Source: Pseudoalteromonas nigrifaciens (GTDB lineage: Bacteria > Pseudomonadota > Gammaproteobacteria > Enterobacterales > Alteromonadaceae). From it: a stretch of 64,000 nt of DNA. Below are positions 42,224-52,711 of this stretch, one piece after another; position 1 is the first letter of the stretch; the number at the start of each line of letters is the position of its first letter. The position numbers and the translations under genes are program-made. The stretch lies in NCBI RefSeq assembly GCF_002221505.1, contig NZ_CP011036.1, positions 62,001 to 126,000 of the forward strand, read 5' to 3'. The notes under the pieces are model-generated. The model was not told where the DNA came from. It did not search any database and worked only from the letters and a program-made list of their open reading frames with translations.

Positions 42224-44971
42224 ATGAAAGGTTTGTTTAAATTGTCTTTTAGCTTAGCTTGCGCTTACTTTATTACAGGCTATTTTAGTAATTTATTGCT
42301 TGCTATAGATGGTTTCGCTGTGGCATCTTGGCCCCCTGCGGGCATAGCTGTAGCAAGCTTTTTGTTATGGGGCCGTAAGTCTTTTTTAGGTGTTTTTGTT
42401 GGTGCATTACTTACTAGCTTAATTCACCTTGATAATGTTGTTGATATATTAAACTGGCAAGTTTTTTTCCAAGCCGCTGCAATTGCTATCGCTGTTGTTT
42501 TTCAAGCATGGCTTGGCGCGCAAATAATAATTAAAGTTATTAAAGCCCCCCTCGATTTATCGTCACTAAAACATAGTGTACAAAGCTTAATTATAGCCGG
42601 CCCTGTATGTTGTATTATTGGTGCTAGTGTCGGCACCAGCTTACTTGTTTTTAATAATATAATTGCTCAACATGCCGCGCTAGATAGTTTTATTGCGTGG
42701 TGGATTGGCGACAGTATTGGGGTGCTCATTTTTACGCCATTGATGCTGGCTGCATTTAATTACTCAGTGATGCGATACCGGCTACAAGTTATCCTGCCTT
42801 CTTTACTTATTTACATTCTTATTAGTGTTAGCTTTTATGGTGCTGCCAGTGTTAAAAAAGAAAAAAACATTCAAAAACAAGAGATAAAAACATTAGCTGT
42901 ACAAGACTCAATTACTCATAAATTAGATGAAATCTCTGCACACTTGGCTTTACTGGCTACTTTTTTTTCGAGCAGTGAAGATGTGAACTTTAAAGAGTTT
43001 CGGCAATTTACGGCAAAACAGTTAAGCTACAGCGAAGAAATATTGGCGTTTGAATGGGTACCGTATGTTCCTAAAAGTGCGCTGTTAGAATATCAACAAA
43101 TGACGCAACTAGCCGATGTTGAACATTTTTTTGTAAAAGAAAAATCACCAACCAACCAATGGCAAGCCGTTGCTGAGCGAGATGTATATTATCCAATTAG
43201 GTACGCATACCCATTAAAAGGCAATGAAGATGCTATTGGCTTTGATTTAGCATCAAACGACTTTATGCAAGAGGCATTAAATAAGTCAAAAACGCTTAAC
43301 GAAATGGTCATTAGCCAACCGGTTAAGTTGGTGCAAAATCAGGCTGAGTTAGGGGTGTTATTTTTGCATCCTGTATTTGGAAGTATAGAGACTGAAGATG
43401 ACTTTAAAGGTTTTGCCGTTGCGGTAGTGAGCTTAAAAAAACTATCGCAGTCGTTGCTTTTTGATCATGAAAACTTAGTTACAGCAAGCTTTTTAGATAT
43501 TAACAATACCAATAATACCCACGCTATTTATATTGCCAACAACGAGTCAATGGACTTGTTAAAGTCCTACCAGCTACTCATTGGTAACCGTATGTGGCAG
43601 GTTGAGTTGCACGAGCCCTTAGTTACAACCTCCTGGTTAATATATTGGTTGGCACAAATAGTGGGGATGCTGTTTGTTTGGTTACTGGTAGCATTTTTAA
43701 TTTCTGTTACAGGCACAAATGTTCAAATACGCGAGCAAGTTGCTAGGCAAACGCGCACATTACGCCAAGAAAAGCAAAAAGCTGATGAAGCGAGTCAAAT
43801 AAAAAGCCAGTTTTTAGCGAATATGAGCCACGAAGTGCGCACGCCAATTAATGGTATTAAAGGCTTACACTACTTAGCGTTACAACAAAATGATTGGCAA
43901 CAAGCCCGTACTTACATAGAGCAAGCTGATGGTGCGTTAGGGGTGTTACTTAGAGTATTAAATGACTTGCTCGACTTTTCTAAAATGGAGGCAGGTAAAC
44001 TTGATTTAATGCAAGAACCCGTTGATATAGGGCGCTTGGCTGAAGAGATAATTAACTTAATACAATTTGAAGTAAGTGTTAAGTCGTTAGAAATAAAGCT
44101 AGATTACGATAAAAATACAAACTTGATGATTAACACCGATGCTATTCGTTTAAAGCAAGTGCTACTAAATTTACTCAATAATGCGGTTAAATTTACTGCT
44201 CAAGGGAGTATTACACTGAAAATTTGGCAATCGAAAACCATGACCTATTTAAGTGTAAGCGATACAGGTATTGGTATTAGTAAAGAGGCACAAAAGAAAT
44301 TATTTAGGCCTTTTGCTCAAGCAGATAACTCTACGTCACGCCAATATGGCGGTACAGGGTTGGGCCTCAGTATTTGTAAAAAGCTAGTTGAGCTTATGGG
44401 TGGCGCTATAGATTTAAAAAGCACTGCAGGGCAAGGTTCAACATTTACCTTTAGTTTACCGCTTAACTCCCCTTTACCTAAAGTAGAGAAAAGTGAGCAA
44501 AGCTTTAGTGACGTGGATATAGAAAACGTATCATTTGCGAACAGCGCAGTACTTTTAGTTGAGGATAACCCGTTAAACCAACATGTAGCCACTGCCATTT
44601 TAAAAACCAAAGGGTGTGTTGCTGATATTGCTAATGATGGCTTTGCCGCAATTGAAATGTTAACTGAAAAAAGTTACGACATTGTCCTTATGGACATTCA
44701 AATGCCCAAAATGGACGGCTTACAAGCAACCAAGGTAATACGTAATGAGCTAGGCTTATTAGATTTGCCTATTATAGGTTTATCGGCTAATGCCCATGAT
44801 GACGATGTTAAAAAAGCGCTTGCCTGTGGAATGAATAGCTATAATAACGAAACCAATAGATGCGAATATTTTGTTCAAAGCTCTTTGGCATTATTTAGCG
44901 GCGATAGAAAAATAAAATCATCTGCTTTTTTGCATAAAAAGCAGACATATGGCCTCAAAAGTATATTTTAA
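42224..44971 (+). CDS. MASE1-CHASE hybrid histidine kinase with frameshifted receiver end
   Basis: 915 residues as read. Order: MASE1 membrane sensor (about 1-205), CHASE domain (about 230-460), membrane helix (about 475-500), HisKA with His536 (NMSHEVRTPINGIKG), HATPase (about 640-760), and a receiver with Asp824 (VLMDIQMPKMDG). After GMNSY the frame gives an unrelated 42-residue tail; the +1 frame instead gives ITKPIDANIL and a stop at 44913-44915, the normal receiver ending with its conserved Lys. So a one-base insertion near 44843 has broken the last part, or the read has an error there. MASE1 and CHASE suggest external ligand sensing. Confidence 0.88.
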   Translation: MKGLFKLSFSLACAYFITGYFSNLLLAIDGFAVASWPPAGIAVASFLLWGRKSFLGVFVGALLTSLIHLDNVVDILNWQVFFQAAAIAIAVVFQAWLGAQIIIKVIKAPLDLSSLKHSVQSLIIAGPVCCIIGASVGTSLLVFNNIIAQHAALDSFIAWWIGDSIGVLIFTPLMLAAFNYSVMRYRLQVILPSLLIYILISVSFYGAASVKKEKNIQKQEIKTLAVQDSITHKLDEISAHLALLATFFSSSEDVNFKEFRQFTAKQLSYSEEILAFEWVPYVPKSALLEYQQMTQLADVEHFFVKEKSPTNQWQAVAERDVYYPIRYAYPLKGNEDAIGFDLASNDFMQEALNKSKTLNEMVISQPVKLVQNQAELGVLFLHPVFGSIETEDDFKGFAVAVVSLKKLSQSLLFDHENLVTASFLDINNTNNTHAIYIANNESMDLLKSYQLLIGNRMWQVELHEPLVTTSWLIYWLAQIVGMLFVWLLVAFLISVTGTNVQIREQVARQTRTLRQEKQKADEASQIKSQFLANMSHEVRTPINGIKGLHYLALQQNDWQQARTYIEQADGALGVLLRVLNDLLDFSKMEAGKLDLMQEPVDIGRLAEEIINLIQFEVSVKSLEIKLDYDKNTNLMINTDAIRLKQVLLNLLNNAVKFTAQGSITLKIWQSKTMTYLSVSDTGIGISKEAQKKLFRPFAQADNSTSRQYGGTGLGLSICKKLVELMGGAIDLKSTAGQGSTFTFSLPLNSPLPKVEKSEQSFSDVDIENVSFANSAVLLVEDNPLNQHVATAILKTKGCVADIANDGFAAIEMLTEKSYDIVLMDIQMPKMDGLQATKVIRNELGLLDLPIIGLSANAHDDDVKKALACGMNSYNNETNRCEYFVQSSLALFSGDRKIKSSAFLHKKQTYGLKSIF
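44843..44915 (+). other. Frameshift site and remaining receiver end
   Basis: Removing one A at 44843/44844 rejoins GMNSY with ITKPID and the receiver's final helix, ending at TAA 44913. The conserved Lys-Pro of receivers lies in the shifted frame. The current frame instead reads on through a 10-bp inverted repeat (44921-44945) that would otherwise be downstream of the gene. Confidence 0.85.
44921..44945. repeat. Perfect 10-bp inverted repeat
   Basis: TCTGCTTTTT (44921-44930) and AAAAAGCAGA (44936-44945) with a 5-base loop. The T stretch is on the loop side, so it is not a standard terminator. It lies just after the pre-frameshift stop of the kinase gene. Confidence 0.7.
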
Positions 44972-45042
44972 ATAAACTAGACTTGAATTATTACTATAGC
45001 TGCGTATTATGCGCGCAATTTTAACCTAACTGAGTTGCTACT

Positions 45043-46044
45043 ATGATCAATAGAAAACTACCTTTGCTAGATATTCATCGCCATTTAGATGGTAATGTAC
45101 GAGCGCAAACCATATTAGAACTTGGTCGTCAGTTTAATATAACTTTGCCTGCTGATAACGTTGCAGCACTTATCCCTCATGTACAAGTCATTGATCCTGA
45201 GCCAAACCTGATGGCGTTTTTACAAAAGTTAGATTGGGGTGTAACTGTATTAGGTGACTACGATGCTTGTAGACGTATAGCGATTGAAAATATTGAAGAT
45301 GCACAAGCCCAAGGGCTTGATTATGTTGAGCTGCGCTTTAGCCCTTACTACATGGCACAAAGCCAAGGTTTACACCCTCAAGGTGTGGTTGAGGCGGTAA
45401 TTGATGGCATTAAGTCGGCAACCAAAGGCGCTAATGTAAAAGCTAATTTAATTGGTATTTTATCACGCACTTATGGCGTAAAAGTTTGCCAACAAGAGCT
45501 TGATGCCTTACTCGCTTTTAAAGACGATTTAGTGGCTGTAGATTTAGCCGGTGATGAAATTGGTTTTCCGGGTGAGTTATTTGTAGAGCATTTTAAGCAA
45601 GTACACGACGCATACTTAGCAGCAACAATTCATGCCGGTGAAGCACTAGGTGCACCAAGTATTTGGCAAGCAATTAACGAGCTAGGTGCGAGCCGTATAG
45701 GCCATGGCGTTAAAGCAATTGAAGATATTGAATTAATGAACTATCTGCGCGATAAGCGTATTGGTATTGAGTCGTGCTTAACTAGTAATATACAAACCAG
45801 TACCGTAAATGATTTAGCTCAGCATCCGCTAAAACAGTTTTTAGATCATGGTATTTTGGCTTGTATTAATACCGATGATCCAGCGGTTGAAGGTATTGAA
45901 ATTGAACACGAATACTTAGTGGCAGCGCCACAAGCTGGTTTATCACAAGCCGATATGGAAAAAGCGCAAGCTAATGCGCTTGAAATAGCCTACTTAAGTT
46001 ACAGCGATAAAAAAGCACTGCTAACAATGGCAAGTACGCGCTAA
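45043..46044 (+). CDS. add: Adenosine deaminase
   Basis: 333 residues. Zinc and active-site motifs are DIHRHLDGN near the N-terminus, HAGEALG (His and Glu) and the late NTDDPA, with HGVKAI between. It hydrolyses adenosine to inosine in purine salvage; the [11 protein letters not shown] opening is that of bacterial Add rather than adenine deaminase. A strong terminator follows. The gene is not part of an operon. Confidence 0.95.
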   Translation: MINRKLPLLDIHRHLDGNVRAQTILELGRQFNITLPADNVAALIPHVQVIDPEPNLMAFLQKLDWGVTVLGDYDACRRIAIENIEDAQAQGLDYVELRFSPYYMAQSQGLHPQGVVEAVIDGIKSATKGANVKANLIGILSRTYGVKVCQQELDALLAFKDDLVAVDLAGDEIGFPGELFVEHFKQVHDAYLAATIHAGEALGAPSIWQAINELGASRIGHGVKAIEDIELMNYLRDKRIGIESCLTSNIQTSTVNDLAQHPLKQFLDHGILACINTDDPAVEGIEIEHEYLVAAPQAGLSQADMEKAQANALEIAYLSYSDKKALLTMASTR

Positions 46045-46062
46045 TTTAATATTATTAGTATA

Positions 46063-46092
46063 AAAAATGCCGCTATTAATAGCGGCATTTTT
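46063..46092. terminator. Terminator after add
   Basis: The 12-base arms AAAAATGCCGCT (46063-46074) and AGCGGCATTTTT (46081-46092) surround a 6-base loop. It is usable from both directions, ending add and the leftward CBS gene. Confidence 0.9.
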
Positions 46093-46131
46093 GTATCTAA
46101 GTAACCAGAGTTCAGGTGAAGTATTTATAAA

Positions 46132-46542
46132 TTAGTGTGTTTGACAAGCTAGGTAGTTATCGTAAAGGGCTTTGAGAATATCGGCTCTGCTGATCATTCC
46201 TATTACTTTTTCGCCGTCAACCACAGGGTAGTTTTTCGGTTTACCGGGTCTCATTTGCTCAGCAAGTTCAATAATGTTGGTGTCGCCATTTACAGTCACG
46301 ACTTCTGTTTGCATTAGTTGCGATACTTTCACCACCCCATCACAAAAATAACTGCTTTGCATGAGTGGTTTAAGCAGCTCTTGCTCAGAGATAAAGCCAA
46401 CTAAAAATTTATTGCTATCGAATACTGGGGCACCAAGTAATTTAAATTTTTGCAGCTCTGCAATGGCAGTGGTCATTTCGGTATCTGGGGTAATGTTTGG
46501 CAACTTGTGTTGCATAAAGTCTTTTACTTTTGTATTTAGCAT
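46132..46542 (-). CDS. CBS-domain pair protein
   Basis: 136 residues made almost wholly of two CBS domains (about 5-60 and 75-130), including LGAPVFDSNKFLVGFISEQELL and NYPVVDGEKVIGMISRADIL. Such stand-alone pairs bind adenosine nucleotides and may act as energy or ligand sensors. No partner domain or transporter is fused. Function unassigned. Confidence 0.9.
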   Translation of the reverse strand: MLNTKVKDFMQHKLPNITPDTEMTTAIAELQKFKLLGAPVFDSNKFLVGFISEQELLKPLMQSSYFCDGVVKVSQLMQTEVVTVNGDTNIIELAEQMRPGKPKNYPVVDGEKVIGMISRADILKALYDNYLACQTH

Positions 46543-46663
46543 ATGGGTCTCTCCCGCTGAATGTTCTATACAAAGTATGGTTTATAGATCGACTTTTAGG
46601 AAATTGTTTATGTTGATGATGTTGATAGATTTTAACTATTAATTATTTATTGTTATAAAAACA

Positions 46664-46691
46664 ATTAAGGCACCTATTTAGATGCCTTAAT
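46664..46691 (-). terminator. Terminator after fre
   Basis: ATTAAGGCA (46664-46672) pairs with TGCCTTAAT (46683-46691); leftward reading continues into TGTTTTTAT. Confidence 0.75.
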
Positions 46692-46717
46692 ATTTGAAAT
46701 GAGAGCGTTAAGTGCAA

Positions 46718-47431
46718 TTATTTAATAAATGCAAACGCATCTGCGTACATGTTTTCGCGAATAGCACCATGAGCAATAAAATCGTCACGAACTATGCCTA
46801 TCATGTCAAAACGTCCAGCCATGTAAATATCGTAAGGCGCTAGCGATACTATATCTTGCATTACGGCTTTGTGTACATAACCGGTATGTCCTTGCCAATC
46901 AGGCGATGGGTTTTCTACTACCGGAATAAACTGAAAGTTTTTGTGGCTATCGGCCCACACTTGCATTTCGCGGTGTGCATAAAGTGCCGATTCTTCTCTT
47001 ACGCCCCAGTATAATAATACCGGGCGGTCGCAGCTAATTTCAGCTAGGTGATCAGCCATTGATTTTGCATATGAAAACCCAGTACCGCCAGCAAGTAAAA
47101 TAATTGGACGTTCACACTGTAAACGAAGTTGCGATATACCTAAGCCTGCTTCTATCTCTATTAGCTGCTTTTCGTTAAGTGCATTGCGTAAATGTTCAAG
47201 CGACTGCATTGCATATGTATCGGTTCCCGAAGCGCCAATATGTAACTCTATTTGATCGCATTGTGAAGGGCGGCTGGCAATCGAAAATGCACGCTTGTCA
47301 TTTTCGCTCAATACAAGATGCATGTATTGGCCTGCTTCAAACGAAACCGGTTGTTGTGGTTTTAAAATTACTTTATGAACAAATTCTGTAAGTGGGCTGA
47401 TAGCAACAACTTCAGCTTTTAATGTTTGCAT
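46718..47431 (-). CDS. fre: NAD(P)H-flavin reductase
   Basis: 237 residues of the ferredoxin-NADP reductase fold. The flavin motif RAFSIASRP and the pyridine nucleotide motif ILLAGGTGFSYAKSM are present, as is the C-terminal YMAGRFDMIG. Fre reduces free flavins, which then reduce ferric iron and other acceptors; it also acts around ubiquinone hydroxylation. It follows ubiD by about 100 bp on the same strand, as in E. coli. A hairpin terminator follows at 46664-46691. Confidence 0.94.
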   Translation of the reverse strand: MQTLKAEVVAISPLTEFVHKVILKPQQPVSFEAGQYMHLVLSENDKRAFSIASRPSQCDQIELHIGASGTDTYAMQSLEHLRNALNEKQLIEIEAGLGISQLRLQCERPIILLAGGTGFSYAKSMADHLAEISCDRPVLLYWGVREESALYAHREMQVWADSHKNFQFIPVVENPSPDWQGHTGYVHKAVMQDIVSLAPYDIYMAGRFDMIGIVRDDFIAHGAIRENMYADAFAFIK

Positions 47432-47531
47432 TTTTTACCTTTTAGCAGCGCTTTTCATAGCAGATACGCAATAGAATGTGTTGATTCTAGCATATCTGCA
47501 GGGTTGTTTTATAGCCTATTGGTCTAGGATA

Positions 47532-48998
47532 TTAGAGAATGTTGAGGCTCTGCCAAATGTCGTCTACGCGATCTTTGGTGGCTTTATCCATCTCAATCGG
47601 CTCGCCCCATTCACGGTTTGTTTCGCCAGGCCATTTGTTCGTTGCATCCATACCCATTTTAGAGCCAAGGCCAGAAACCGGTGACGCAAAATCTAAATAA
47701 TCAATTGGTGTGTTTTCTATTAAAGTGGTGTCGCGAGCGGGGTCCATACGCGTAGTAATTGCCCAAATAACATCTTCCCAATCTCGGGCGTTAATATCGT
47801 CATCGCACACAATAACAAACTTGGTATACATAAATTGACGTAAGTAAGACCACACTCCCATCATTACGCGTTTTGCATGGCCAGGATATTGTTTTTTCAT
47901 GGTAACAATAGCCATGCGGTACGAGCAGCCTTCTGGTGGCAAGTAAAAATCAACAATTTCAGGGAATTGTTTTTGTAAAATAGGTACAAATACTTCGTTT
48001 AATGCCACCCCTAAAATAGCAGGCTCATCAGGCGGGCGGCCGGTAAAGGTACTGTGGTAAATAGGGTTTTTACGGTGGGTCATATGGGTTACTGTCATCA
48101 CCGGAAAGTCATCAACTTCGTTATAATATCCAGTGTGATCGCCATATGGGCCCTCGGGCGCCATTTCACCTGGCATTATGTAGCCTTCAAGTACTATTTC
48201 GGCGCTTGCGGGTACTTGTAAATCGTTTGATATTGATTTAACTACTTCAGTTTTACTGCCGCGCAGTAAGCCTGCAAAAGCGTACTCGCTTAATGTGTCG
48301 GGTACAGGGGTTACTGCACCTAATATAGTCGCCGGATCGGCGCCCAATGCCACAGATACCGGGTACGGTTGGCCTGGATTTTCTTTACACCATTCTTGAA
48401 AATCAAGCGCGCCGCCACGGTGAGACAACCAGCGCATAATAATTTTATTTTTGCCTAACAGTTGTTGGCGGTATATTCCTAAATTTTGGCGCTTTTTATA
48501 AGGCCCTTTAGTAACGGTAAGGCCCCAAGTAATTAACGGTGCAGCATCACCTGGCCAGCAATGTTGAATAGGCAGCTTAGTTAAATCGACCTCATCACCT
48601 TGTAAAATAACTTCTTGGCAGGGGGCTTTTTTTACTTCTTTTGCTGGCATATTAAGCACTTGTTTATAAACAGGTATTTGCCCTAGCGCTTCTTTAATGC
48701 CTTTTGGTGGCTCTGGTTCTTTTAAAAAAGCCAAAAGCTTGCCAACTTCACGTAATTCGCTTACATCTTCTTGGCCCATACCCATGGCAACACGCTTGGG
48801 TGTGCCAAATAAGTTAGCCAATACCGGAATATCGTAACCTTTAGGGTTTTCAAATAATAACGCAGGGCCTTTAGCACGTAATGTACGGTCGGCTATTTCG
48901 GTCATTTCAAGATACGGGTCGATTTCTTGAGTGATGCGTTTAAGCTCACCTCTTTTTTCAAGTAAATCGATAAAATCACGAAGATCTTTGTATTTCAT
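47532..48998 (-). CDS. ubiD: UbiD, 4-hydroxy-3-polyprenylbenzoate decarboxylase
   Basis: 488 residues, near the E. coli 497. Recognisable segments are the N-terminal [40 protein letters not shown] and [12 protein letters not shown], with the Arg/Glu active-site region for the prenylated FMN cofactor. It decarboxylates the ubiquinone ring precursor. The cofactor comes from UbiX, not in this window. Upstream of fre on the same strand. Confidence 0.96.
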   Translation of the reverse strand: MKYKDLRDFIDLLEKRGELKRITQEIDPYLEMTEIADRTLRAKGPALLFENPKGYDIPVLANLFGTPKRVAMGMGQEDVSELREVGKLLAFLKEPEPPKGIKEALGQIPVYKQVLNMPAKEVKKAPCQEVILQGDEVDLTKLPIQHCWPGDAAPLITWGLTVTKGPYKKRQNLGIYRQQLLGKNKIIMRWLSHRGGALDFQEWCKENPGQPYPVSVALGADPATILGAVTPVPDTLSEYAFAGLLRGSKTEVVKSISNDLQVPASAEIVLEGYIMPGEMAPEGPYGDHTGYYNEVDDFPVMTVTHMTHRKNPIYHSTFTGRPPDEPAILGVALNEVFVPILQKQFPEIVDFYLPPEGCSYRMAIVTMKKQYPGHAKRVMMGVWSYLRQFMYTKFVIVCDDDINARDWEDVIWAITTRMDPARDTTLIENTPIDYLDFASPVSGLGSKMGMDATNKWPGETNREWGEPIEMDKATKDRVDDIWQSLNIL

Positions 48999-49158
48999 TG
49001 TGGGCCGCTATTAAGCAATAAAGTTAAAAGTATTATACCCAAGTAACGTAAAATTGCATGCTCAGTTACTTAGCTATTAGCACTTGGAAAAATACAGTTA
49101 CTTTGTATCACTAAACTTGCTTTATCACGGTTTAATTTTATTAGTTTTATTGTACTAC

Positions 49159-49440
49159 CTACTGTTGTAGGCAGTGGTATTTTGTCCCTTCAATAATAAG
49201 CATGGCTTCGCTATCTTTACTCCAAAACAACACATTTTTATTTATGTATTTATTACCTGAGGCGCTTTTTTCTCGGCTAAGCTGATAAGTATTATTATTA
49301 AGTGTTAGTGCTGCTGTTTGCTCATTGATAACGCTAAGCGTGGCTTCTTTTTGATTACATAGATAACGAGTGTTAATTGTGGGCTCATTACAAGCAGATA
49401 AGCCTAATACAGTTAATGCGATTATCAGCAGCGCTTTCAT
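49159..49440 (-). CDS. MliC-like lipoprotein (c-type lysozyme inhibitor family)
   Basis: 93 residues. Signal with lipobox LGLSAC (Cys at about 17), followed by the MliC pattern: YLCNQ, ATLSVIN, a YQL strand, [23 protein letters not shown] and a final YHC. The SGxKY loop is the known lysozyme-binding part, and the two late Cys could pair. It would protect peptidoglycan from c-type lysozymes of hosts or grazers. A single gene, divergent from the DUF808 gene. Confidence 0.8.
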   Translation of the reverse strand: MKALLIIALTVLGLSACNEPTINTRYLCNQKEATLSVINEQTAALTLNNNTYQLSREKSASGNKYINKNVLFWSKDSEAMLIIEGTKYHCLQQ

Positions 49441-49580
49441 TTATATCTCCAGTGCAAACAGCAAGTAATTATCGATATTTGCGTATTAATTTTAATCAGC
49501 ATAGCAAAGCAAAATTAACCGTTGGTGAAAATGCGGCTTTAAGTTATGTTAATAATATTATTTTTAAGCTAGGTATTTAT

Positions 49581-50486
49581 ATGGCAGGTACTAATCTTTT
49601 AACCTTATTAGACGACATTACTGTGCTACTAGATGACATTGCAACTATGAGTAAAGTTGCTACAAAAAAAACAGCGGGTGTATTAGGTGATGACTTAGCG
49701 CTTAATGCTCAACAAGTTACCGGTGTAGCTGCAGAGCGTGAGCTACCTGTGGTGTGGGCGGTAGCAAAAGGATCGTTTTTAAATAAAGCAATATTAGTAC
49801 CTGCGGCGTTATTAATAAGTGTGTGGTTACCTTGGTTAATTACGCCTTTATTAATGTTAGGTGGATTATTTTTATGTTTTGAGGGCGCAGAAAAAGTATT
49901 TGCCAAGTTTTTGCCTCATGATGATAAAAGCGAAAGTGAGGGCGACAAATTAGACCTAGTAGAATACGAGAAGCAAAAAGTTAAAGGTGCGATTAGAACC
50001 GACTTTATACTTTCTGCTGAGATCATAGTAATTACGCTTGGCACAGTTGCAGCTGCTACATTAATAAATCAGGCATTGGTATTGTGTGTTATTGCCATAA
50101 TTATGACTATTGGCGTTTATGGCTTAGTTGCAGGAATTGTGAAGCTTGATGATGCAGGTCTATATTTACTTAATCAATCTAAGCTATCGGCTAATAAATT
50201 TAAAGAAATACTAGGCAAAGGGTTGTTAGCGGCAGCACCACGGCTTATGCAGTTTTTAGCATTTGCGGGTACAGTTGCAATGTTTTTAGTGGGCGGCGGC
50301 ATTTTAGTGCATGGCATTAAAGCTTTGCATCATATTCAAATAGCGGTAACCAATTATGGGCAAACAATTGTAGGTACTACAGGTGAAGTGCTGGTACCAC
50401 TTATATTTGATGGCTTATTAGGTGTTATAGCAGGCTTAGTTGTTGTGCTTGGGCATTTAGCTTATTTAAAAATATTCAAAAAATAG
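49581..50486 (+). CDS. DUF808 (YedI-like) inner-membrane protein
   Basis: 301 residues from ATG 49581; an earlier in-frame start would overlap the MliC-like gene on the other strand. The opening [45 protein letters not shown] is the DUF808 hallmark. About seven membrane helices follow, with a GEVLVP-type end. The family, including E. coli YedI, has no proven function. Transcribed alone. Confidence 0.92.
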   Translation: MAGTNLLTLLDDITVLLDDIATMSKVATKKTAGVLGDDLALNAQQVTGVAAERELPVVWAVAKGSFLNKAILVPAALLISVWLPWLITPLLMLGGLFLCFEGAEKVFAKFLPHDDKSESEGDKLDLVEYEKQKVKGAIRTDFILSAEIIVITLGTVAAATLINQALVLCVIAIIMTIGVYGLVAGIVKLDDAGLYLLNQSKLSANKFKEILGKGLLAAAPRLMQFLAFAGTVAMFLVGGGILVHGIKALHHIQIAVTNYGQTIVGTTGEVLVPLIFDGLLGVIAGLVVVLGHLAYLKIFKK

Positions 50487-50539
50487 CGCTAATTCACACC
50501 TTACAATTATTGCCTGTTTAACAACCGTATAGTTAAATA

Positions 50540-50567
50540 AGCCCATACAGTTAAATGTGTATGGGCT
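50540..50567. terminator. Hairpin between the converging DUF808 and receptor genes
   Basis: AGCCCATACA (50540-50549) pairs with TGTATGGGCT (50558-50567). The T-runs on both sides are weak, so termination strength is uncertain. Confidence 0.6.
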
Positions 50568-50574
50568 GTATTAA

Positions 50575-52650
50575 TTAAAAGCTAAATTGTGCTGCTAAGC
50601 GTACGCTCGCGCCTTCACCTATGGTTACATTATTTAAACCACCGCCTGCTAGGTAGTTTGTATCAAATAAGTTTTCAATATTTAGGCGTAAGTTAACGTC
50701 GGTATTGTTTAAGTTTATTTTATACGTTGCACCCACATCTACGCGGGTGTAGGCATCTTTAGTAACGGTATTGGCATTGTCGGCAAAGCGTTCGCCTTCG
50801 TAAAATGCACCTGCGTTTAATGCAATTACGTCGTTTAATTCATAACGCGTCCAAAGTGATGCAGACCATTTAGGGGCATCGGTAGGGCGCTTACCTTGCA
50901 ATGTTGCGTCGCGCTCGTAGTTGGCATCTAAGTACATAGTTGATGCCATTACAAATAAGCGATCAGTTGCTGCACCTTGCGCCGCTAATTCAAAGCCTTT
51001 ATGGCGCTGCTCGCCAGCTTGAGTAGTGATGCTGGTTATATTATCAACAGGGTTTACAAGATCTTCGCTCACTAAAGTGCCTGTTTTGCTAATATCAAAT
51101 AATGCGCCACTGAGCATTAATCGATCGTCAAACAGCTGCCATTTAATACCAATTTCTTTTTGCTCAGAGGTAATCGCATCGAGCTTCATGCCATTATTAA
51201 CATCGTTTGTATTTACTAGCGTTTCGTTTTGCGGCTCAAAACCTTCAGAGTAACTAGCGTAAATAGTGGCCGAGGCATTAGGGTGATATAGCACACCCAC
51301 TTTAGGAACAAACGATTCATTATTACTATTTTCTTTACTTTGCTTGTCGTAACGACCGCCTAAAGATAACTGCCATTCTGGTGAGAACGAAATGAGATCT
51401 TGCATGTAAATACCGTAATAGTCATAAGCAGATGAGCTAACAGTGTCATCTGTTTTATAGCTTATAGCTGGGCGAAATGGTTCGTTTTGCCCGGCGCTAA
51501 AGTCAAATGATTCGGCATTAGTTTTTAATTGGCCATAATAATAATCAAGCGAATTTGCGCCAATTAAAAATTGGTGCTGAATACCAAAGGTTTCAAATTC
51601 ACCAATAAAGTCAACAAAGGCGGTTTTAAACTGCCAATCATCAAAACGATCGTAAGGGCGTGACGCGTAGCTATCACCTTCGATAAAGTTACTTGGTTTA
51701 CGAGGTGCTGACTCAAAGCGTTGACGCTCAAATGTTTGCTCGTTGTAACCAAGTTTTACTTGCCAGTTTTCGGTTAAAAACACTTCTAGGTCAACACCTA
51801 GGTTTTCTACCGTTATATCTGTAAACGCCCAAGACATATCGCGAATTGTTTTATCGTCGCCAATTACATTGGCATTACTATCAATCCAGGCACCCGTATC
51901 TAAACCGGCTTCGTCATCTGTGCGGTCGTAATGTACGCGTACTAAGGCGTTATCGCTAATATCGTAATCAACAATTAATGCACCTAAAAAGCGATCGCGT
52001 TCACGGTTTTCACCATTTTGGTATTCACGCCAATAATCAACATCTTGCTTTACTAAAATACCGCGAGCACGTAAATCTTCCGACTCAGTAAGTGCACCGC
52101 CCGCATCCAGCATAAAGCGAGTTGAACCATGTTGATCAACATCGGCACTGGCTTTAAATAATGTTTGTGACGTGGGTTTTTTAGTGACCATATTAACCAA
52201 GCCACCAGGACCCGATTGGCCATATAAAATACTTGATGGGCCTTTAATAACTTCAACTTGTTGTAATATTTCGATAGGTTGTTGGTAGTGCGACCAGTGC
52301 TGATGGCCGTCACGCAAGTAACCTGTAGATGAACTCAGTTCAAACCCACGTAAATTAAATACTTCACGGTTACGTTGCTTTGAACCTGGCGTTAAGCTGG
52401 CATCGTTAGTAAGTACTTCACCTAACGTAGTTGCGAGTTGTTCATTTACTATGGTGTCGGTAATAACGGTAACCGACTGTGCGGTATCAAGTAACGAAGC
52501 TGACGTTCTCATTGCGCCATTAGCATTGTCTACTTTATAGTCATTAAAATAACTTCCTTTTACTTCTATATGTTCTATATCTGTTGCGTTTGCATAAACA
52601 CTCGCAGTAGTACTTGCTAGCAGTGCGATAAAAAGTGGGCTTAGTTTCAT
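50575..52650 (-). CDS. TonB-dependent siderophore receptor
   Basis: 691 residues from ATG 52650, which begins MKLSPLFIALLASTTASVYA, a clear signal peptide; an upstream in-frame start would add 22 residues without one. A plug domain (about 40-150: VTVITDTIVNEQL, ILYGQSGPGGLVNMVTKK) precedes a 22-strand-type barrel ending in Phe (AAQFSF). It imports a siderophore or similar ligand across the outer membrane using TonB-ExbBD, not in this window. A Fur-like box lies 43-61 bp upstream, so iron control is likely. Ligand unknown. Confidence 0.93.
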   Translation of the reverse strand: MKLSPLFIALLASTTASVYANATDIEHIEVKGSYFNDYKVDNANGAMRTSASLLDTAQSVTVITDTIVNEQLATTLGEVLTNDASLTPGSKQRNREVFNLRGFELSSSTGYLRDGHQHWSHYQQPIEILQQVEVIKGPSSILYGQSGPGGLVNMVTKKPTSQTLFKASADVDQHGSTRFMLDAGGALTESEDLRARGILVKQDVDYWREYQNGENRERDRFLGALIVDYDISDNALVRVHYDRTDDEAGLDTGAWIDSNANVIGDDKTIRDMSWAFTDITVENLGVDLEVFLTENWQVKLGYNEQTFERQRFESAPRKPSNFIEGDSYASRPYDRFDDWQFKTAFVDFIGEFETFGIQHQFLIGANSLDYYYGQLKTNAESFDFSAGQNEPFRPAISYKTDDTVSSSAYDYYGIYMQDLISFSPEWQLSLGGRYDKQSKENSNNESFVPKVGVLYHPNASATIYASYSEGFEPQNETLVNTNDVNNGMKLDAITSEQKEIGIKWQLFDDRLMLSGALFDISKTGTLVSEDLVNPVDNITSITTQAGEQRHKGFELAAQGAATDRLFVMASTMYLDANYERDATLQGKRPTDAPKWSASLWTRYELNDVIALNAGAFYEGERFADNANTVTKDAYTRVDVGATYKINLNNTDVNLRLNIENLFDTNYLAGGGLNNVTIGEGASVRLAAQFSF

Positions 52651-52692
52651 TAGTTGTTTCCGGGTTGATAGTATTAATGCTGAGTTAATCTT

Positions 52693-52711
52693 AATGAAAA
52701 CCAGTATCATT
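52693..52711 (-). promoter_or_regulatory. Candidate Fur box upstream of the TonB receptor
   Basis: Read leftward, AATGATACTGGTTTTCATT matches 15 of 18 fixed positions of the classical AATGATAATnATTATCATT Fur palindrome. It sits 43-61 bp before the receptor start, where Fur commonly represses. Confidence 0.65.

Noticed and set aside
44921-44945. Inverted repeat after the kinase as a terminator
   Set aside because: The T-rich arm is on the loop side and no T-run follows the hairpin, so it is not a normal terminator.
49377-49580. Upstream extension of the DUF808 protein
   Set aside because: It overlaps the MliC-like gene and the family begins at the [11 protein letters not shown] segment encoded from 49581.
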